A DNA stretch of 64,000 nt, from positions 54,547 through 118,546 of the forward strand of contig DJVI01000005.1 of assembly GCA_002441125.1 (NCBI GenBank), written 5' to 3'. This DNA is from Caldifarciminota bacterium UBA6260. GTDB taxonomy: Bacteria; Hydrothermota; 32-111. The position numbers and the translations under genes were made by a program. Of this stretch, positions 1-7,950 are shown piece by piece (within the stretch, counting starts at the first letter, position 1; every line of letters begins with the position of its first letter). The notes under the pieces were generated by a model that was given only the letters and a program-made list of their open reading frames with translations, was not told the origin of the DNA and did no database searches.

Positions 1-894
1 AAAAATAACTATATCTGAACTTTCAACTTTCTGTAAAACTAATTCAATTCCCTTTTTTTCTATAGGATCTTTTGTATCCCTTATTCCACATCCATCAGTC
101 AAATTAACAGGAATGCCATTTATATCTATCCATTCGGATATAAAATCCCTTGTTGTCCCCTCATACTCCGAAACTATTGCTCTTTCCTCTTTCAGCATCC
201 TGTTGAAAAGGGTAGATTTACCTGTGTTACTTCTTCCTACTATAACTACCTTTATCCCTCTATCCATTATCCTTCCACTCGATATAGAACTTTTAAAACT
301 ATCAAGCTCCATTTTTATCTTTTCAAAATCTTTCTTAAATCTATCAAAAGACCATTCAACATCATCTGGAAAATCTATAGAGCTCTGTACATAAGATTTC
401 AAGGATAAAAAGTCATCTCTGATTTTTTTTATCCTTTTTGAAAATTCCCCCATCTCATTTTTAACCGAAAGGAAAAGCGATTTTTCCGTCTTTGAATTTA
501 TAATTTGAAGTATCGATTCCGCTTGAATAAGATCTATTTTACCATTTAAAAATGCTCTTCTTGTGAACTCTCCCCTTTCAGCTTCTCTAAGGTTTAAGGA
601 TTTCAAAAGTTTTAAAAAAGTTTCAAGGACAGCATAACCACCATGCAGAGAGATCTCCGCCATATCTTCTCCAGTATAACTGTTGGGAGATAAAAATGTT
701 GTTATAACAGAGTGATCGTAAACTTTTCCTTTGTATTTTATATATTCGACATAAACTTTTTGATGTTCTACCTTTTTAATAGATGTTATCTTTTTTAATG
801 TTTCAAAAGTTTCTAAACCTGATATCCTAACGACGGTTATAGCGGAATTACCAACAAGAGTAATCGGAGCAAATATTGTATCATTTTTTTCCAT
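1..894 (-). CDS. mnmE: tRNA modification GTPase MnmE (partial, runs off left edge)
   Basis: MnmE (TrmE) works with MnmG to modify U34 of certain tRNAs. 298 codons are visible; the C-terminal part of the G domain and the helical end lie outside the window. I translated the reverse complement by hand from the ATG at 894 and it is open to position 1. The N-terminal tetrahydrofolate-binding domain is recognisable (SYTGEDMAEISLHGG, near residue 75), as is the central helical domain. The G domain follows, with the P-loop GRSNTGKST and the G2 stretch EGTTRDF. The G3 motif reads LTDGCGIRDT where the family usually has DTAGIR(E/D)T, so DxxG is kept but the two middle residues differ. The start overlaps the end of jag by 14 bases, matching the usual yidC-jag-mnmE order. 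Confidence 0.93.
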   Translation of the reverse strand, partial: MEKNDTIFAPITLVGNSAITVVRISGLETFETLKKITSIKKVEHQKVYVEYIKYKGKVYDHSVITTFLSPNSYTGEDMAEISLHGGYAVLETFLKLLKSLNLREAERGEFTRRAFLNGKIDLIQAESILQIINSKTEKSLFLSVKNEMGEFSKRIKKIRDDFLSLKSYVQSSIDFPDDVEWSFDRFKKDFEKIKMELDSFKSSISSGRIMDRGIKVVIVGRSNTGKSTLFNRMLKEERAIVSEYEGTTRDFISEWIDINGIPVNLTDGCGIRDTKDPIEKKGIELVLQKVESSDIVIF

Positions 895-1534
895 TTTTTA
901 GAAATCTGTTTCTCCTCTTCTGCTTTACATAGCCTTTTATATCAAGATACACAGGTTTGTTGAATTTTTCTTTTATCAACATTTTGTTCAAAATATGTTG
1001 TAAAGCATCAATAGTTTTTCCATTCTTTCCTATCAAAAGATTAGCATCGGGAGTATCTTTAATAATTATCCTATATTTGTTGTTCAAATAACTTATTTCG
1101 GGCTCAACCTTAAAACCCATAAGCTGTGTCAGACTTTTGAATTTTTCTTCTATCATCTTAATCTCTGATGGTTCTTTGCTCTTTTCTTCAGGTTTTTCAG
1201 AAATTTTTTCAAAATTTTCTTGACTATTATTGAAATCTTTTTTTTCAGCTGAAACTTTTTCAAGAACCTCCTCGATTTTTATTTTTTCTTTTTTCTCTTC
1301 CTCAACCTTTTCCTCTTTTTTCAAAAGTTCTGAAGGAATCTCTCCGGAAAGAAGGCGTAATCTAACAACAGCCTTTTTCTTACCAAATTTCAAAAAACCG
1401 TTCTGTGGTTCATTTATTATCTCCACATCAACATTATCTATAGTTGTTTTTAAAAGTTCGACTCCCTTTTCTATAGCTTTTTCTACAGTTTCGTCTTCAA
1501 CATCAATATAGTTTTTTTCTTTATCCATAATCAT
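881..1534 (-). CDS. jag: Jag/KhpB-like RNA-binding protein lacking the R3H domain
   Basis: 217 aa. Residues about 8-60 look like the Jag_N domain (IDVEDETVEKAIEKG, then FLKFGKKKAVVRL). Next comes a highly charged Glu/Lys linker (about 65-130), then a KH domain with the GxxG loop in LIGKNGKTIDALQHIL. Jag/KhpB proteins normally continue into an R3H domain. Here the protein stops about 30 residues after the KH loop with a basic tail (KQKRRNRFLKNGKK), so R3H is absent. The ATG overlaps the yidC stop (ATGA), which supports this start, although MDKEK two codons later is possible. Jag-family proteins bind RNA and influence cell envelope functions in other bacteria; the role here is inferred from family and from linkage to yidC. 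Confidence 0.88.
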   Translation of the reverse strand: MIMDKEKNYIDVEDETVEKAIEKGVELLKTTIDNVDVEIINEPQNGFLKFGKKKAVVRLRLLSGEIPSELLKKEEKVEEEKKEKIKIEEVLEKVSAEKKDFNNSQENFEKISEKPEEKSKEPSEIKMIEEKFKSLTQLMGFKVEPEISYLNNKYRIIIKDTPDANLLIGKNGKTIDALQHILNKMLIKEKFNKPVYLDIKGYVKQKRRNRFLKNGKK

Positions 1535-3081
1535 TCTCCCATCTTTTTCTTTATACTGTTTTTGATTAGAATCTGTTGTCCAACTGACAAAAGGTTATAG
1601 ATAAACCAATAGAGATTTATTCCAGAAGGCATATTTAAAAATAAAATCGCTATCATAATAGGCATAACATAAACAAGAATTTTCTGTGATTCGTCTGTTG
1701 CTGTTGAAGAGATCTTTTGTGAGAAGAACATCGTTACACCTGTAAGAATAGGAAGAACATAATAAGGATCCTTGTAGGAAAGATCTTTTATCCAGAATGC
1801 AAAAGGTGCCTGTCTTAGTTCTATCGTTGTTCTTAGTATAGCATATAGAGCGAAAAAAATTGGCATCTGTATCAGAATCGGTAAGCAACCCATAAAAGGA
1901 TTTATTCCAGATTTTTTATAAAGGTTCATAGTTTCAGTGTTAAGTTTTTGAGGGTCCTTTTCATATTTTTTCTTCAACTCTTCAAGTTGTGGTTGTATCA
2001 TCTGCATCTTTCTCATAGATGAGAATGATGTAAAAGTCAATGGTGAAAATATAACTATGAATAGTATTGAAAGGATTATGATTATTATTCCATAGTTTGG
2101 AATAAATTTATACATAAAAATCAAAAATGAAAGTATGAGTTTACTTATTGGTTGTATCAATGACCAGCCGAAATCTGGAATTTTGTCCATTCCATTTTTC
2201 AACTCTTTCAAAATCCTGTAATCTACTGGACCAACATAAAAGTCAACTGAGTCTGATAGTAAAGAAAATTGTGCTTCAAGTTTTTTGTTTTCAAGTTTTC
2301 TCACCTCTATATTATCTCCATCCCCTATAACACCTATGAAGAAATATTTCGTTTGCATTCCCATCCAATCAAAATTTCCAGGATATGTTGATACATTTTT
2401 TACATTTTTCTCTTTAATCCTGTAAATACTGTTAAAGCTATGATAACTGACACCATAGTACTGAAATTCATCAGATATGTTATCCTCTGTGAAAGAGATT
2501 CCCTTTTCAAGTATATACTCCTTTTTATCGAGAGGAATATTTGAACTAACTTTATGTGTTATAAGATAACTTCCCTTTTTGAAGATAAAAGTTCTTGTGA
2601 TTTTTATGGTATCAAAAAAACCTACCATAACCAAAGAATCAACATCATTTTTTAATGGATTTATATCCCCAACATAAACTGTTTTAAAATTGATGTTTGA
2701 AAAATCAACTATAAGATTATTCGATTTTATTATAAGTGTAAAAGATCTTTGCCCATCTTTTAAAAGTTCAAGAGAGTCCCCTTTTCTTGTTTTATAATTT
2801 TTTAAAATTAGTGAAGTGAAGGAACCTGAAAGGGAAGAGATCTTTCCTTTTATGAGATCTGTTTCAAAATAAAAGAATGTCATATCTTTGGGAACAATAT
2901 AATTTTCTGGGGAAACCTTTTGCAAAGTTTCGACTTCTTTTAAAATCGTATCTTCTTTTTGAACATTTAAAGTATCTGATGGATTTTGAACCATCTGTGT
3001 TTTGGGAGTCATATAGGAATAATAGGTAAAAATAAGAATAATAAGTAAAAACATGATAAGCATTTTTGTTGAATTGTTCAT
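1531..3081 (-). CDS. yidC: Membrane protein insertase YidC
   Basis: 516 aa, the usual length for a Gram-negative-type YidC. It has an N-terminal membrane anchor (about residues 7-24), a large periplasmic domain (about 40-300), then the conserved insertase core with several membrane helices. The core contains the cytoplasmic hairpin rich in charged residues (SSMRKMQMIQPQLEELKKKY) and the segment MGCLPILIQMPIFFALY typical of the family. YidC inserts proteins into the inner membrane alone or with SecYEG. It lies 8 bases downstream of yidD and overlaps jag by 4 bases, in the classical rpmH-rnpA-yidD-yidC-jag-mnmE order. Confidence 0.97.
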   Translation of the reverse strand: MNNSTKMLIMFLLIILIFTYYSYMTPKTQMVQNPSDTLNVQKEDTILKEVETLQKVSPENYIVPKDMTFFYFETDLIKGKISSLSGSFTSLILKNYKTRKGDSLELLKDGQRSFTLIIKSNNLIVDFSNINFKTVYVGDINPLKNDVDSLVMVGFFDTIKITRTFIFKKGSYLITHKVSSNIPLDKKEYILEKGISFTEDNISDEFQYYGVSYHSFNSIYRIKEKNVKNVSTYPGNFDWMGMQTKYFFIGVIGDGDNIEVRKLENKKLEAQFSLLSDSVDFYVGPVDYRILKELKNGMDKIPDFGWSLIQPISKLILSFLIFMYKFIPNYGIIIIILSILFIVIFSPLTFTSFSSMRKMQMIQPQLEELKKKYEKDPQKLNTETMNLYKKSGINPFMGCLPILIQMPIFFALYAILRTTIELRQAPFAFWIKDLSYKDPYYVLPILTGVTMFFSQKISSTATDESQKILVYVMPIMIAILFLNMPSGINLYWFIYNLLSVGQQILIKNSIKKKMGE

Positions 3082-3089
3082 AAAAACTC

Positions 3090-3299
3090 CTATTTGAGTG
3101 GGTCCTCTCCACCCTTTGAAAATGGGTTACATCTTAATATTCTTTTTGCTGACAAAAAGGATGCTTTAAAAAAATTGTACTTTTTGTAAGCCTGTAAAGA
3201 GTACTCTGAACATGTTGGAGTGAAACGACATGTTGGGGGGAATAAAGGAGATATAAATTTTCTGTAAACCTTTATTAAAAAAATCACAATTTTATTCAT
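3090..3299 (-). CDS. yidD: Membrane protein insertion efficiency factor YidD
   Basis: 69 aa. It shows the family hallmarks: the amphipathic N-terminal helix ([10 protein letters not shown]), the cysteine-containing core [20 protein letters not shown], and [17 protein letters not shown] at the end. YidD assists insertion of inner-membrane proteins by YidC. The ATG overlaps the rnpA stop codon (ATGA) and yidC follows after 8 bases. Confidence 0.96.
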   Translation of the reverse strand: MNKIVIFLIKVYRKFISPLFPPTCRFTPTCSEYSLQAYKKYNFFKASFLSAKRILRCNPFSKGGEDPLK

Positions 3300-3631
3300 A
3301 CCTCTTTTACCTTCTTAACGATCTCAGTAAATTCTTCCTTCAACTTTTCTATATCTTTTGTTAAAATTTTCCTGTTAGCAATAAAAACATAGTTTAAATT
3401 TTTATCGAATTCAGATTCGTTTTCAACAAAAAGTTTTCGAAGAATCCTTTTCATCCTGTTTCTTTCAACTATCGTTCTATAGTTTCCCTTTTTAACAGTA
3501 AAAGCGACCTTTTTCTCTTTCCCATCTTTATACAAAAGAATAAATGAGTCAGATGAAATCCTTTTAGGATTTTCAAATACTCTCTTTATTTCATTCTCTT
3601 TTAAAATCGGGGTATTCCCAATTTTCCTCAT
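3296..3631 (-). CDS. rnpA: Ribonuclease P protein component
   Basis: 111 aa, normal for RnpA. The RNR motif of the family appears as [17 protein letters not shown] (residues about 61-77), preceded by the basic strand KVAFTVKKG. It is the protein cofactor of RNase P and helps mature the 5' ends of tRNAs. Its start overlaps the rpmH stop (ATGA). Gene order and motif make the call secure. Confidence 0.97.
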   Translation of the reverse strand: MRKIGNTPILKENEIKRVFENPKRISSDSFILLYKDGKEKKVAFTVKKGNYRTIVERNRMKRILRKLFVENESEFDKNLNYVFIANRKILTKDIEKLKEEFTEIVKKVKEV

Positions 3632-3777
3632 ACCTTAGGATCGGAGACAGTCAAGCGTTTTCTTCCTTTTGCCCTTCTTCTTGAAAGGACTTCTCTTCCG
3701 TTGGTTGTCTCCATCCTTTTTCTGAATCCATGTTTTCTAACTCTTTTTATCTTACTTGGATGATAAGTTGGTTTCAT
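3628..3777 (-). CDS. rpmH: 50S ribosomal protein L34
   Basis: 49 aa, found by translating the reverse complement. It begins [20 protein letters not shown] and ends [10 protein letters not shown], with the typical L34 core [23 protein letters not shown] strong Shine-Dalgarno sequence (GATAGGAGGTATA) stands directly before the ATG at 3777. The stop overlaps the rnpA start. It is the first gene of the minus-strand cluster, transcribed from the promoter at 3827-3854. Confidence 0.98.
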   Translation of the reverse strand: MKPTYHPSKIKRVRKHGFRKRMETTNGREVLSRRRAKGRKRLTVSDPKV

Positions 3778-3826
3778 TATACCTCCTATCCAAAACTTAA
3801 ATCATCATAAATTTTTAAAAGAAAGT

Positions 3827-3854
3827 ATTCTACATAAAAATTCTTTCAAGTCAA
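3827..3854 (-). promoter_or_regulatory. Promoter of the rpmH-rnpA-yidD-yidC-jag-mnmE operon
   Basis: Read on the minus strand: -35 TTGACT (3854-3849), 16-base spacer, -10 TAGAAT (3832-3827). It lies about 50 bases upstream of the rpmH ATG and is followed by a good Shine-Dalgarno sequence, so this operon has a leader. Confidence 0.7.
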
Positions 3855-3875
3855 TAAGAAATTTAACTTTTCTTG

Positions 3876-3903
3876 TTGAATAGTTTTATTTTTTTATTAT
3901 TAT
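3876..3903 (+). promoter_or_regulatory. Promoter placing the 3910 gene on a leaderless mRNA
   Basis: TTGAAT (3876-3881), 16-base spacer, TATTAT (3898-3903), then only 6 bases to the ATG at 3910. No Shine-Dalgarno sequence is present. Transcription would begin at or next to the A of the ATG. Confidence 0.5.
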
Positions 3904-3909
3904 AAATTA

Positions 3910-4434
3910 ATGGAAATAATTAAAAAGATAGAAGAAATAAAAAAAATTTCAAAGTTAAAATCTGTTGAGAATGAAAAATTTTTTGAAATTTTTAGAGATT
4001 TCAACGAAGAACTTAAAAAATCTTACGATAAACCTGTAAAAAATTTCTATCAGCAATTGACAAAAATCATAAATTGTAGAGAATGTGGCAACTGTTGTAG
4101 GGATATAATAATTGTTTTTGAAAAGGATGATATCCCTCTACTTTCAAAAGGTATAGGGAAAAGTGAAAAAGAAATTGTCGAACAAGATTTTATTTTCTAT
4201 GAAAAACATAAAGTTTACATTATGAACCAATCTCCTTGCAAATTTCTAAAAGGGAATGAATGTTCAATATATCCATTCAGGGGAACAGAATGCAGGGAAT
4301 TCCCTTACATAGAAACAAAAGAATTTTCAAAGATATACAATTATGTCTTTCAGGGTTATTCAATTTGCCCTTTCCATTTCAATATAGTTGAATTTGTAAA
4401 AAATTTATCTGTTGACAATTTAAAAATCAATTGA
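3910..4434 (+). CDS. YkgJ-family cysteine cluster protein (CxxCxxCC)
   Basis: 174 aa, cytoplasmic, no signal peptide. The hallmark cluster CRECGNCC lies at about residues 56-63, and further cysteines follow in CKFLKGNECSIYPFRGTECREF. This is the pattern of the YkgJ / putative zinc- or iron-chelating CxxCxxCC domain, probably binding a metal or Fe-S cluster. The N-terminal 50 residues are a charged helix. Function is unknown for most of the family. It precedes the PAS/GAF sensor by 12 bases. The downstream gene seems to have its own promoter inside the end of this one. Confidence 0.85.
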   Translation: MEIIKKIEEIKKISKLKSVENEKFFEIFRDFNEELKKSYDKPVKNFYQQLTKIINCRECGNCCRDIIIVFEKDDIPLLSKGIGKSEKEIVEQDFIFYEKHKVYIMNQSPCKFLKGNECSIYPFRGTECREFPYIETKEFSKIYNYVFQGYSICPFHFNIVEFVKNLSVDNLKIN

Positions 4435-4440
4435 TAGACT
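4412..4440 (+). promoter_or_regulatory. Putative leaderless promoter of the PAS/GAF gene
   Basis: TTGACA (4412-4417), 17-base spacer, TAGACT (4435-4440), then 6 bases to the ATG at 4447. It overlaps the end of the upstream coding region. No Shine-Dalgarno sequence precedes the ATG, which fits the geometry seen elsewhere in the window. Confidence 0.45.
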
Positions 4441-4446
4441 TAAAAA

Positions 4447-6015
4447 ATGTTAGATTTTGAAAAATATGATTTTGAAAAGTTAATAGATATTGCTAAAAAA
4501 CAGGAAGCAATATTCTATAAATTCTTGAATCTGATAGATGATGCAATTTTGCTTGTTAATAAAAATTTTGTTGTTGAATTTTTGAATGAAAAAGCTAAAG
4601 AACTTTTTGATATAAAAAATGAAGGTGATATATCTCTTAAACATTTTTTCAATGATTTTGAACTTGAACAGAAAAAGGAAGCAATTTCTAAAGCGATAAA
4701 TCTTAAAAAAGTATTAGATGTTGATAACCTTACTATTATAAAAGGTCGAGAGATTTGGGTTAAAAATCTTTTCATTCCAGTAGAGGATCTTGAAAGTGAT
4801 GACTTAAAAATACTTCTTTTCATTAAAGATATAACATTCAGAAAATATGTTGAAGACCAAAATATAAAAGTCAACGAAAGGTTCGCAAAAATATTTCAAA
4901 ACAATCCTTCTGTTGTTTTGATAAGCAGGGTTGAGGATGGAAAGATAATCGAAATAAACAGTTCTGTTGAAAAAGTTTTTGGTTATACACAAAGTGAAAT
5001 CCTTGGTCAATCAACAAAAATTCTTTATGCTGATCCAAGAGAAAGAGCTCTTTTCATTGATAAAATTTTAACTAAAGGACCAATAACAAATTACGAGTTA
5101 AAATTTAAAAGAAAAGACGGATCTATAGGTTGGGCGAGTATAAGTGCAGATTTTATAGAAATTGATGAGGAAAATTGTATTATAGCAATAATTAACGATA
5201 TTTCGGAGAAAAAATTCTCATCACTTTTGAATGAGGCTCTCTATAGAATTTCAAATATTATATACAGTTCAAAAAATCTTGATGACCTTTTTGCAAAGTT
5301 ACATGAGGAAATTAAAAATATAATATCCTCTGAAAACTTTTATGTCGCTATACACAATAAGGAGACAAACATAATAACTTTTCCATATTTTGTTGATCAA
5401 AAGGATAACCATGCACCATCAAAAAAGTTTGGAAATGGTTTAACAGAATATGTATTAAAAACAAAAGAAGCAAAGCTTTTAACAAGGCAAGATATAATAA
5501 ATCTCTCAAGAAAGCAAGAGGCTGAGATCGTTGGAACTTTGAGTGAATATTGGCTTGGTGTTCCACTTTTAGGAGACAATTTTTCTGGAGTTCTTGCAGT
5601 TCAGAGCTATAATGAGAATACAAAATACAGCGAGAAGGATAAAGATTTTCTTTCATTTGTCGGGCAACAGATTTCAAGATTGATAGATAAAAAAATTCTT
5701 GAAGAGAAAACCAATTCACAGTTAAAAAGGTATTATTCGATCCTTGAAGCTCTACCAACTCCACTTTTTGCAACTGATAACAATTTCAAAATATTTTTCT
5801 ATAATGATAAATTTTTAAATTCCATCATGAAACATAAAAACGTTGGACCAGAGATAAAAATTACCGACATTATTCCAGATTTTTATTCATCAGAAATACA
5901 CTTTTTATTAAAAGATGAAACTTTTACAAATAAAACTTTCTCTTTTGAATTTTTCGAAGCTAAAACTCTTCAGATTTCAAGAATAGAAGATGGATTCCTT
6001 TTTATCTTTATATAG
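4447..6015 (+). CDS. PAS-PAS-GAF-PAS sensory protein without output domain
   Basis: 522 aa, cytoplasmic. In order: a PAS domain (about 15-135, ILLVNKNFVVEFLNEKAKELF), a second, well-conserved PAS domain with PAC (about 145-255, VFGYTQSEILGQSTKILYADP and RKDGSIGWASISADF), a GAF domain (about 265-410) and a third PAS-like region (about 420-522, PTPLFATDNNFKIFFYNDKF). The protein ends inside or just after that last PAS; no histidine kinase, GGDEF, EAL or HTH domain follows. The downstream permease gene overlaps its end by 26 bases, so the ending is not an obvious late frameshift. It may act through a partner protein, or be the remnant of a larger sensor kinase. Confidence 0.8.
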   Translation: MLDFEKYDFEKLIDIAKKQEAIFYKFLNLIDDAILLVNKNFVVEFLNEKAKELFDIKNEGDISLKHFFNDFELEQKKEAISKAINLKKVLDVDNLTIIKGREIWVKNLFIPVEDLESDDLKILLFIKDITFRKYVEDQNIKVNERFAKIFQNNPSVVLISRVEDGKIIEINSSVEKVFGYTQSEILGQSTKILYADPRERALFIDKILTKGPITNYELKFKRKDGSIGWASISADFIEIDEENCIIAIINDISEKKFSSLLNEALYRISNIIYSSKNLDDLFAKLHEEIKNIISSENFYVAIHNKETNIITFPYFVDQKDNHAPSKKFGNGLTEYVLKTKEAKLLTRQDIINLSRKQEAEIVGTLSEYWLGVPLLGDNFSGVLAVQSYNENTKYSEKDKDFLSFVGQQISRLIDKKILEEKTNSQLKRYYSILEALPTPLFATDNNFKIFFYNDKFLNSIMKHKNVGPEIKITDIIPDFYSSEIHFLLKDETFTNKTFSFEFFEAKTLQISRIEDGFLFIFI

Positions 6016-7261
6016 AGTAGTTAAAGATTATTTTCCTTTTTTTACAACTCTTATTGTTTTTTTTGTTATAGCTTTGAGAGAATTCTTCGGTGATAAGATA
6101 AAAATATACCTTGTAATGCTTTTTGGTGCTTTGTTTGTTATTTTTACAGGTAGTATCTCCTTAAAGGATTCTTTTAAAGCTATAGATTTCGATGTAATAA
6201 TTTTTCTCGCATCTATTTTCATCGTTGGTGAGGCTTTATTCGAAAGTGGTTTCTTATACTCTATAAGTTACAGAATCTTTTCAAAAGCAAAAAATTTGAG
6301 TTATCTCTTTTTCCTTTATATAATGACGATGGGTATTTTTTCATATTTTTTTATGAACGATACGATAGCTATAATAGGAACTTTTCTTGCCATATACCTT
6401 TCAAAAAAATTTCAATTGGACAGTGGACCTTTACTTTTAACATTAGCATACAGTGTGACACTTGGAAGTGTTGCAAGTCCAATTGGTAACCCTCAGAATC
6501 TTGTTATAGCTTCAAAGATTAAAACGGTAACACCCTTTTTACCATTCACAAAATACCTTTTTATACCAACATTGCTGAATCTTTTTGTACTTTACTTTTT
6601 CATAACAATATATTTTAAAAAAAAGATAGATTTTAAAAGAAAGATCCTTTTCGAAAAGGAAAAATATGTAAAAAATAGAAACTTTAAAATCTCTTTCCTT
6701 TCAGTTTTACTTCTTATTTTTATGATATCTTTCAAAATAATATTACCTTTAATTTTTAAAAATATAAAAATGCCTCTTTTTATAATTCCAATACCATCCG
6801 CAATTCTAATTATTATTTTAAATCAAAACAGGAAACATATAATAAAAAATATCGATTACAGAACCCTGATATTTTTCGTTTCGATGTTTGTTCTTATGAA
6901 AAGTTTATACCTAAAAGGAAAACCAGATTTTCTATTCAATTTCGAAAATATCAAAATCTCTTTAAACTTCATATTCTCCTCATCAATAATTTTAAGCCAA
7001 CTTATTTCAAATGTTCCTTTTGTCATACTTTTTCTTGAAACTTTCAAAAATCTCGATCAAAGGTTACTTATGGCTCTCGCAGCTGGAAGTACAATAGCTG
7101 GGAATATTTTTCTTCTTGGTGCTGCAAGCAACATTATAATTTTACAAACCGCAGAAAAAAAGGGATCCCGTTTAAAAATTATTGATTTTTCTAAATTAGG
7201 TATACCTTTAACTATTATAAATGTTTTAGTTTATTTATTTTTCTTCTATATTTTCAAATGA
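5990..7261 (+). CDS. SLC13 / ArsB-NhaD superfamily anion permease
   Basis: 423 aa with about 10-12 hydrophobic segments, located in the inner membrane. Signature stretches of the ion transporter superfamily are visible: FMNDTIAIIGTFLAIYL, SVASPIGNPQNLVIASK (the paired NP loop) and, in the second half, AAGSTIAGNIFLLGAASNIII. These families move dicarboxylates, citrate, arsenite or sodium; the substrate cannot be told from sequence. The ATG lies 26 bases inside the end of the PAS/GAF gene, so the two are probably co-translated. The stop abuts the end of the convergent lipoprotein gene with no spacer. Confidence 0.85.
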   Translation: MDSFLSLYRVVKDYFPFFTTLIVFFVIALREFFGDKIKIYLVMLFGALFVIFTGSISLKDSFKAIDFDVIIFLASIFIVGEALFESGFLYSISYRIFSKAKNLSYLFFLYIMTMGIFSYFFMNDTIAIIGTFLAIYLSKKFQLDSGPLLLTLAYSVTLGSVASPIGNPQNLVIASKIKTVTPFLPFTKYLFIPTLLNLFVLYFFITIYFKKKIDFKRKILFEKEKYVKNRNFKISFLSVLLLIFMISFKIILPLIFKNIKMPLFIIPIPSAILIIILNQNRKHIIKNIDYRTLIFFVSMFVLMKSLYLKGKPDFLFNFENIKISLNFIFSSSIILSQLISNVPFVILFLETFKNLDQRLLMALAAGSTIAGNIFLLGAASNIIILQTAEKKGSRLKIIDFSKLGIPLTIINVLVYLFFFYIFK

Positions 7262-7864
7262 TCATCTCGTAATGATTTCTTTTAATTCAATAATGTAACC
7301 AACTTCCATTTTAAGTATTAAAGGAAAAGAGTAATCATCAAGAATTGAAAAGTAACCAAAAAGATCACTCGACGCATTTATACATTTTAGTTCAATTTCT
7401 TTCCCATCAACTACACAATAATAACTATCTCTGTCTCCAAATGTTAGATGCTCTTCCCCATCCCCAACATCTATCGTAACTTCTTTTTTGTTGACAAGAT
7501 CTCTAAAAACTTTTTTTGAAAAAAGAATAGATGTCTTTTCTTTTGTATCAACTATACCACCATCCCAAAAATTCATAAATATTTTCATTGAATTTTCAAG
7601 GGATTTTTTCGAAATATTAATTTCTCCCTCTCCAACAACATTACCGTCAGATAGAGTATATTTGTAAGTAAGATCTCCTTTAATTTTTTCTATTTCAACT
7701 TTTAAAGTGTACATATCACCCCATGAAGAAACTTCGTAAACAAGAGTCGTTCCACTTTTAAAAAATTTTGAATATTGAGAACTTTGAGTTTTAAAATCTT
7801 TTGCACAGTTTACAGTTAAAATAATAAAAAGAGTTAATAAAAATTTTTTTATGAATTTTTCCAT
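7262..7864 (-). CDS. Putative lipoprotein of unknown function
   Basis: 200 aa from the ATG at 7864, chosen over an upstream in-frame ATG because GGAGGGAGA lies directly before it. The N-terminus (MEKFIKKFLLTLFIILTVNC) is a lipoprotein-type signal with a likely lipidated Cys at residue 20; Asn at -1 is unusual. The rest is predicted to be beta-strand-rich (YKYTLSDGNVVGEGEINIS and similar). I do not recognise a family. It is a monocistronic gene with its own promoter, convergent with and directly abutting the permease gene. Confidence 0.75.
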   Translation of the reverse strand: MEKFIKKFLLTLFIILTVNCAKDFKTQSSQYSKFFKSGTTLVYEVSSWGDMYTLKVEIEKIKGDLTYKYTLSDGNVVGEGEINISKKSLENSMKIFMNFWDGGIVDTKEKTSILFSKKVFRDLVNKKEVTIDVGDGEEHLTFGDRDSYYCVVDGKEIELKCINASSDLFGYFSILDDYSFPLILKMEVGYIIELKEIITR

Positions 7865-7882
7865 TCTCCCTCCATTTTTTTT

Positions 7883-7911
7883 ATTATAATTTATTACCAA
7901 AAATTTTTCAA
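7883..7911 (-). promoter_or_regulatory. Promoter of the lipoprotein gene
   Basis: Minus strand: TTGAAA (7911-7906), 17-base spacer, TATAAT (7888-7883). It is followed by about 18 bases containing the strong GGAGGGAG Shine-Dalgarno sequence before the ATG at 7864, so this unit has a short leader. Confidence 0.6.
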
Positions 7912-7935
7912 TCTTCTTTTAAAAATAAAAAAAAA

Positions 7936-7944
7936 TGTTATAAT
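7936..7944 (+). promoter_or_regulatory. Extended -10 element, leaderless start of the acyl-CoA synthetase gene
   Basis: TGT followed by TATAAT (7939-7944) is an extended -10 element; no good -35 is seen. Exactly 6 bases separate it from the ATG at 7951, and no Shine-Dalgarno sequence is present. Confidence 0.55.
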
Positions 7945-7950
7945 TATTTT

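Noticed and set aside
113..394. Plus-strand open frame of 93 codons
   Set aside because: It lies entirely opposite mnmE, whose conserved motifs fix the coding strand; no ribosome-binding site or recognisable protein.
1230..1511. Plus-strand open frame rich in Ser and Phe
   Set aside because: It is the complement of the Lys/Glu-rich linker and N-terminus of jag; low complexity explains its openness.
3778..3909. Possible chromosome origin next to rpmH
   Set aside because: The rpmH-mnmE cluster often lies near oriC, but no dnaA gene is present and I see no TTATCCACA-type boxes in the 132-base gap; it is accounted for by two divergent promoters.
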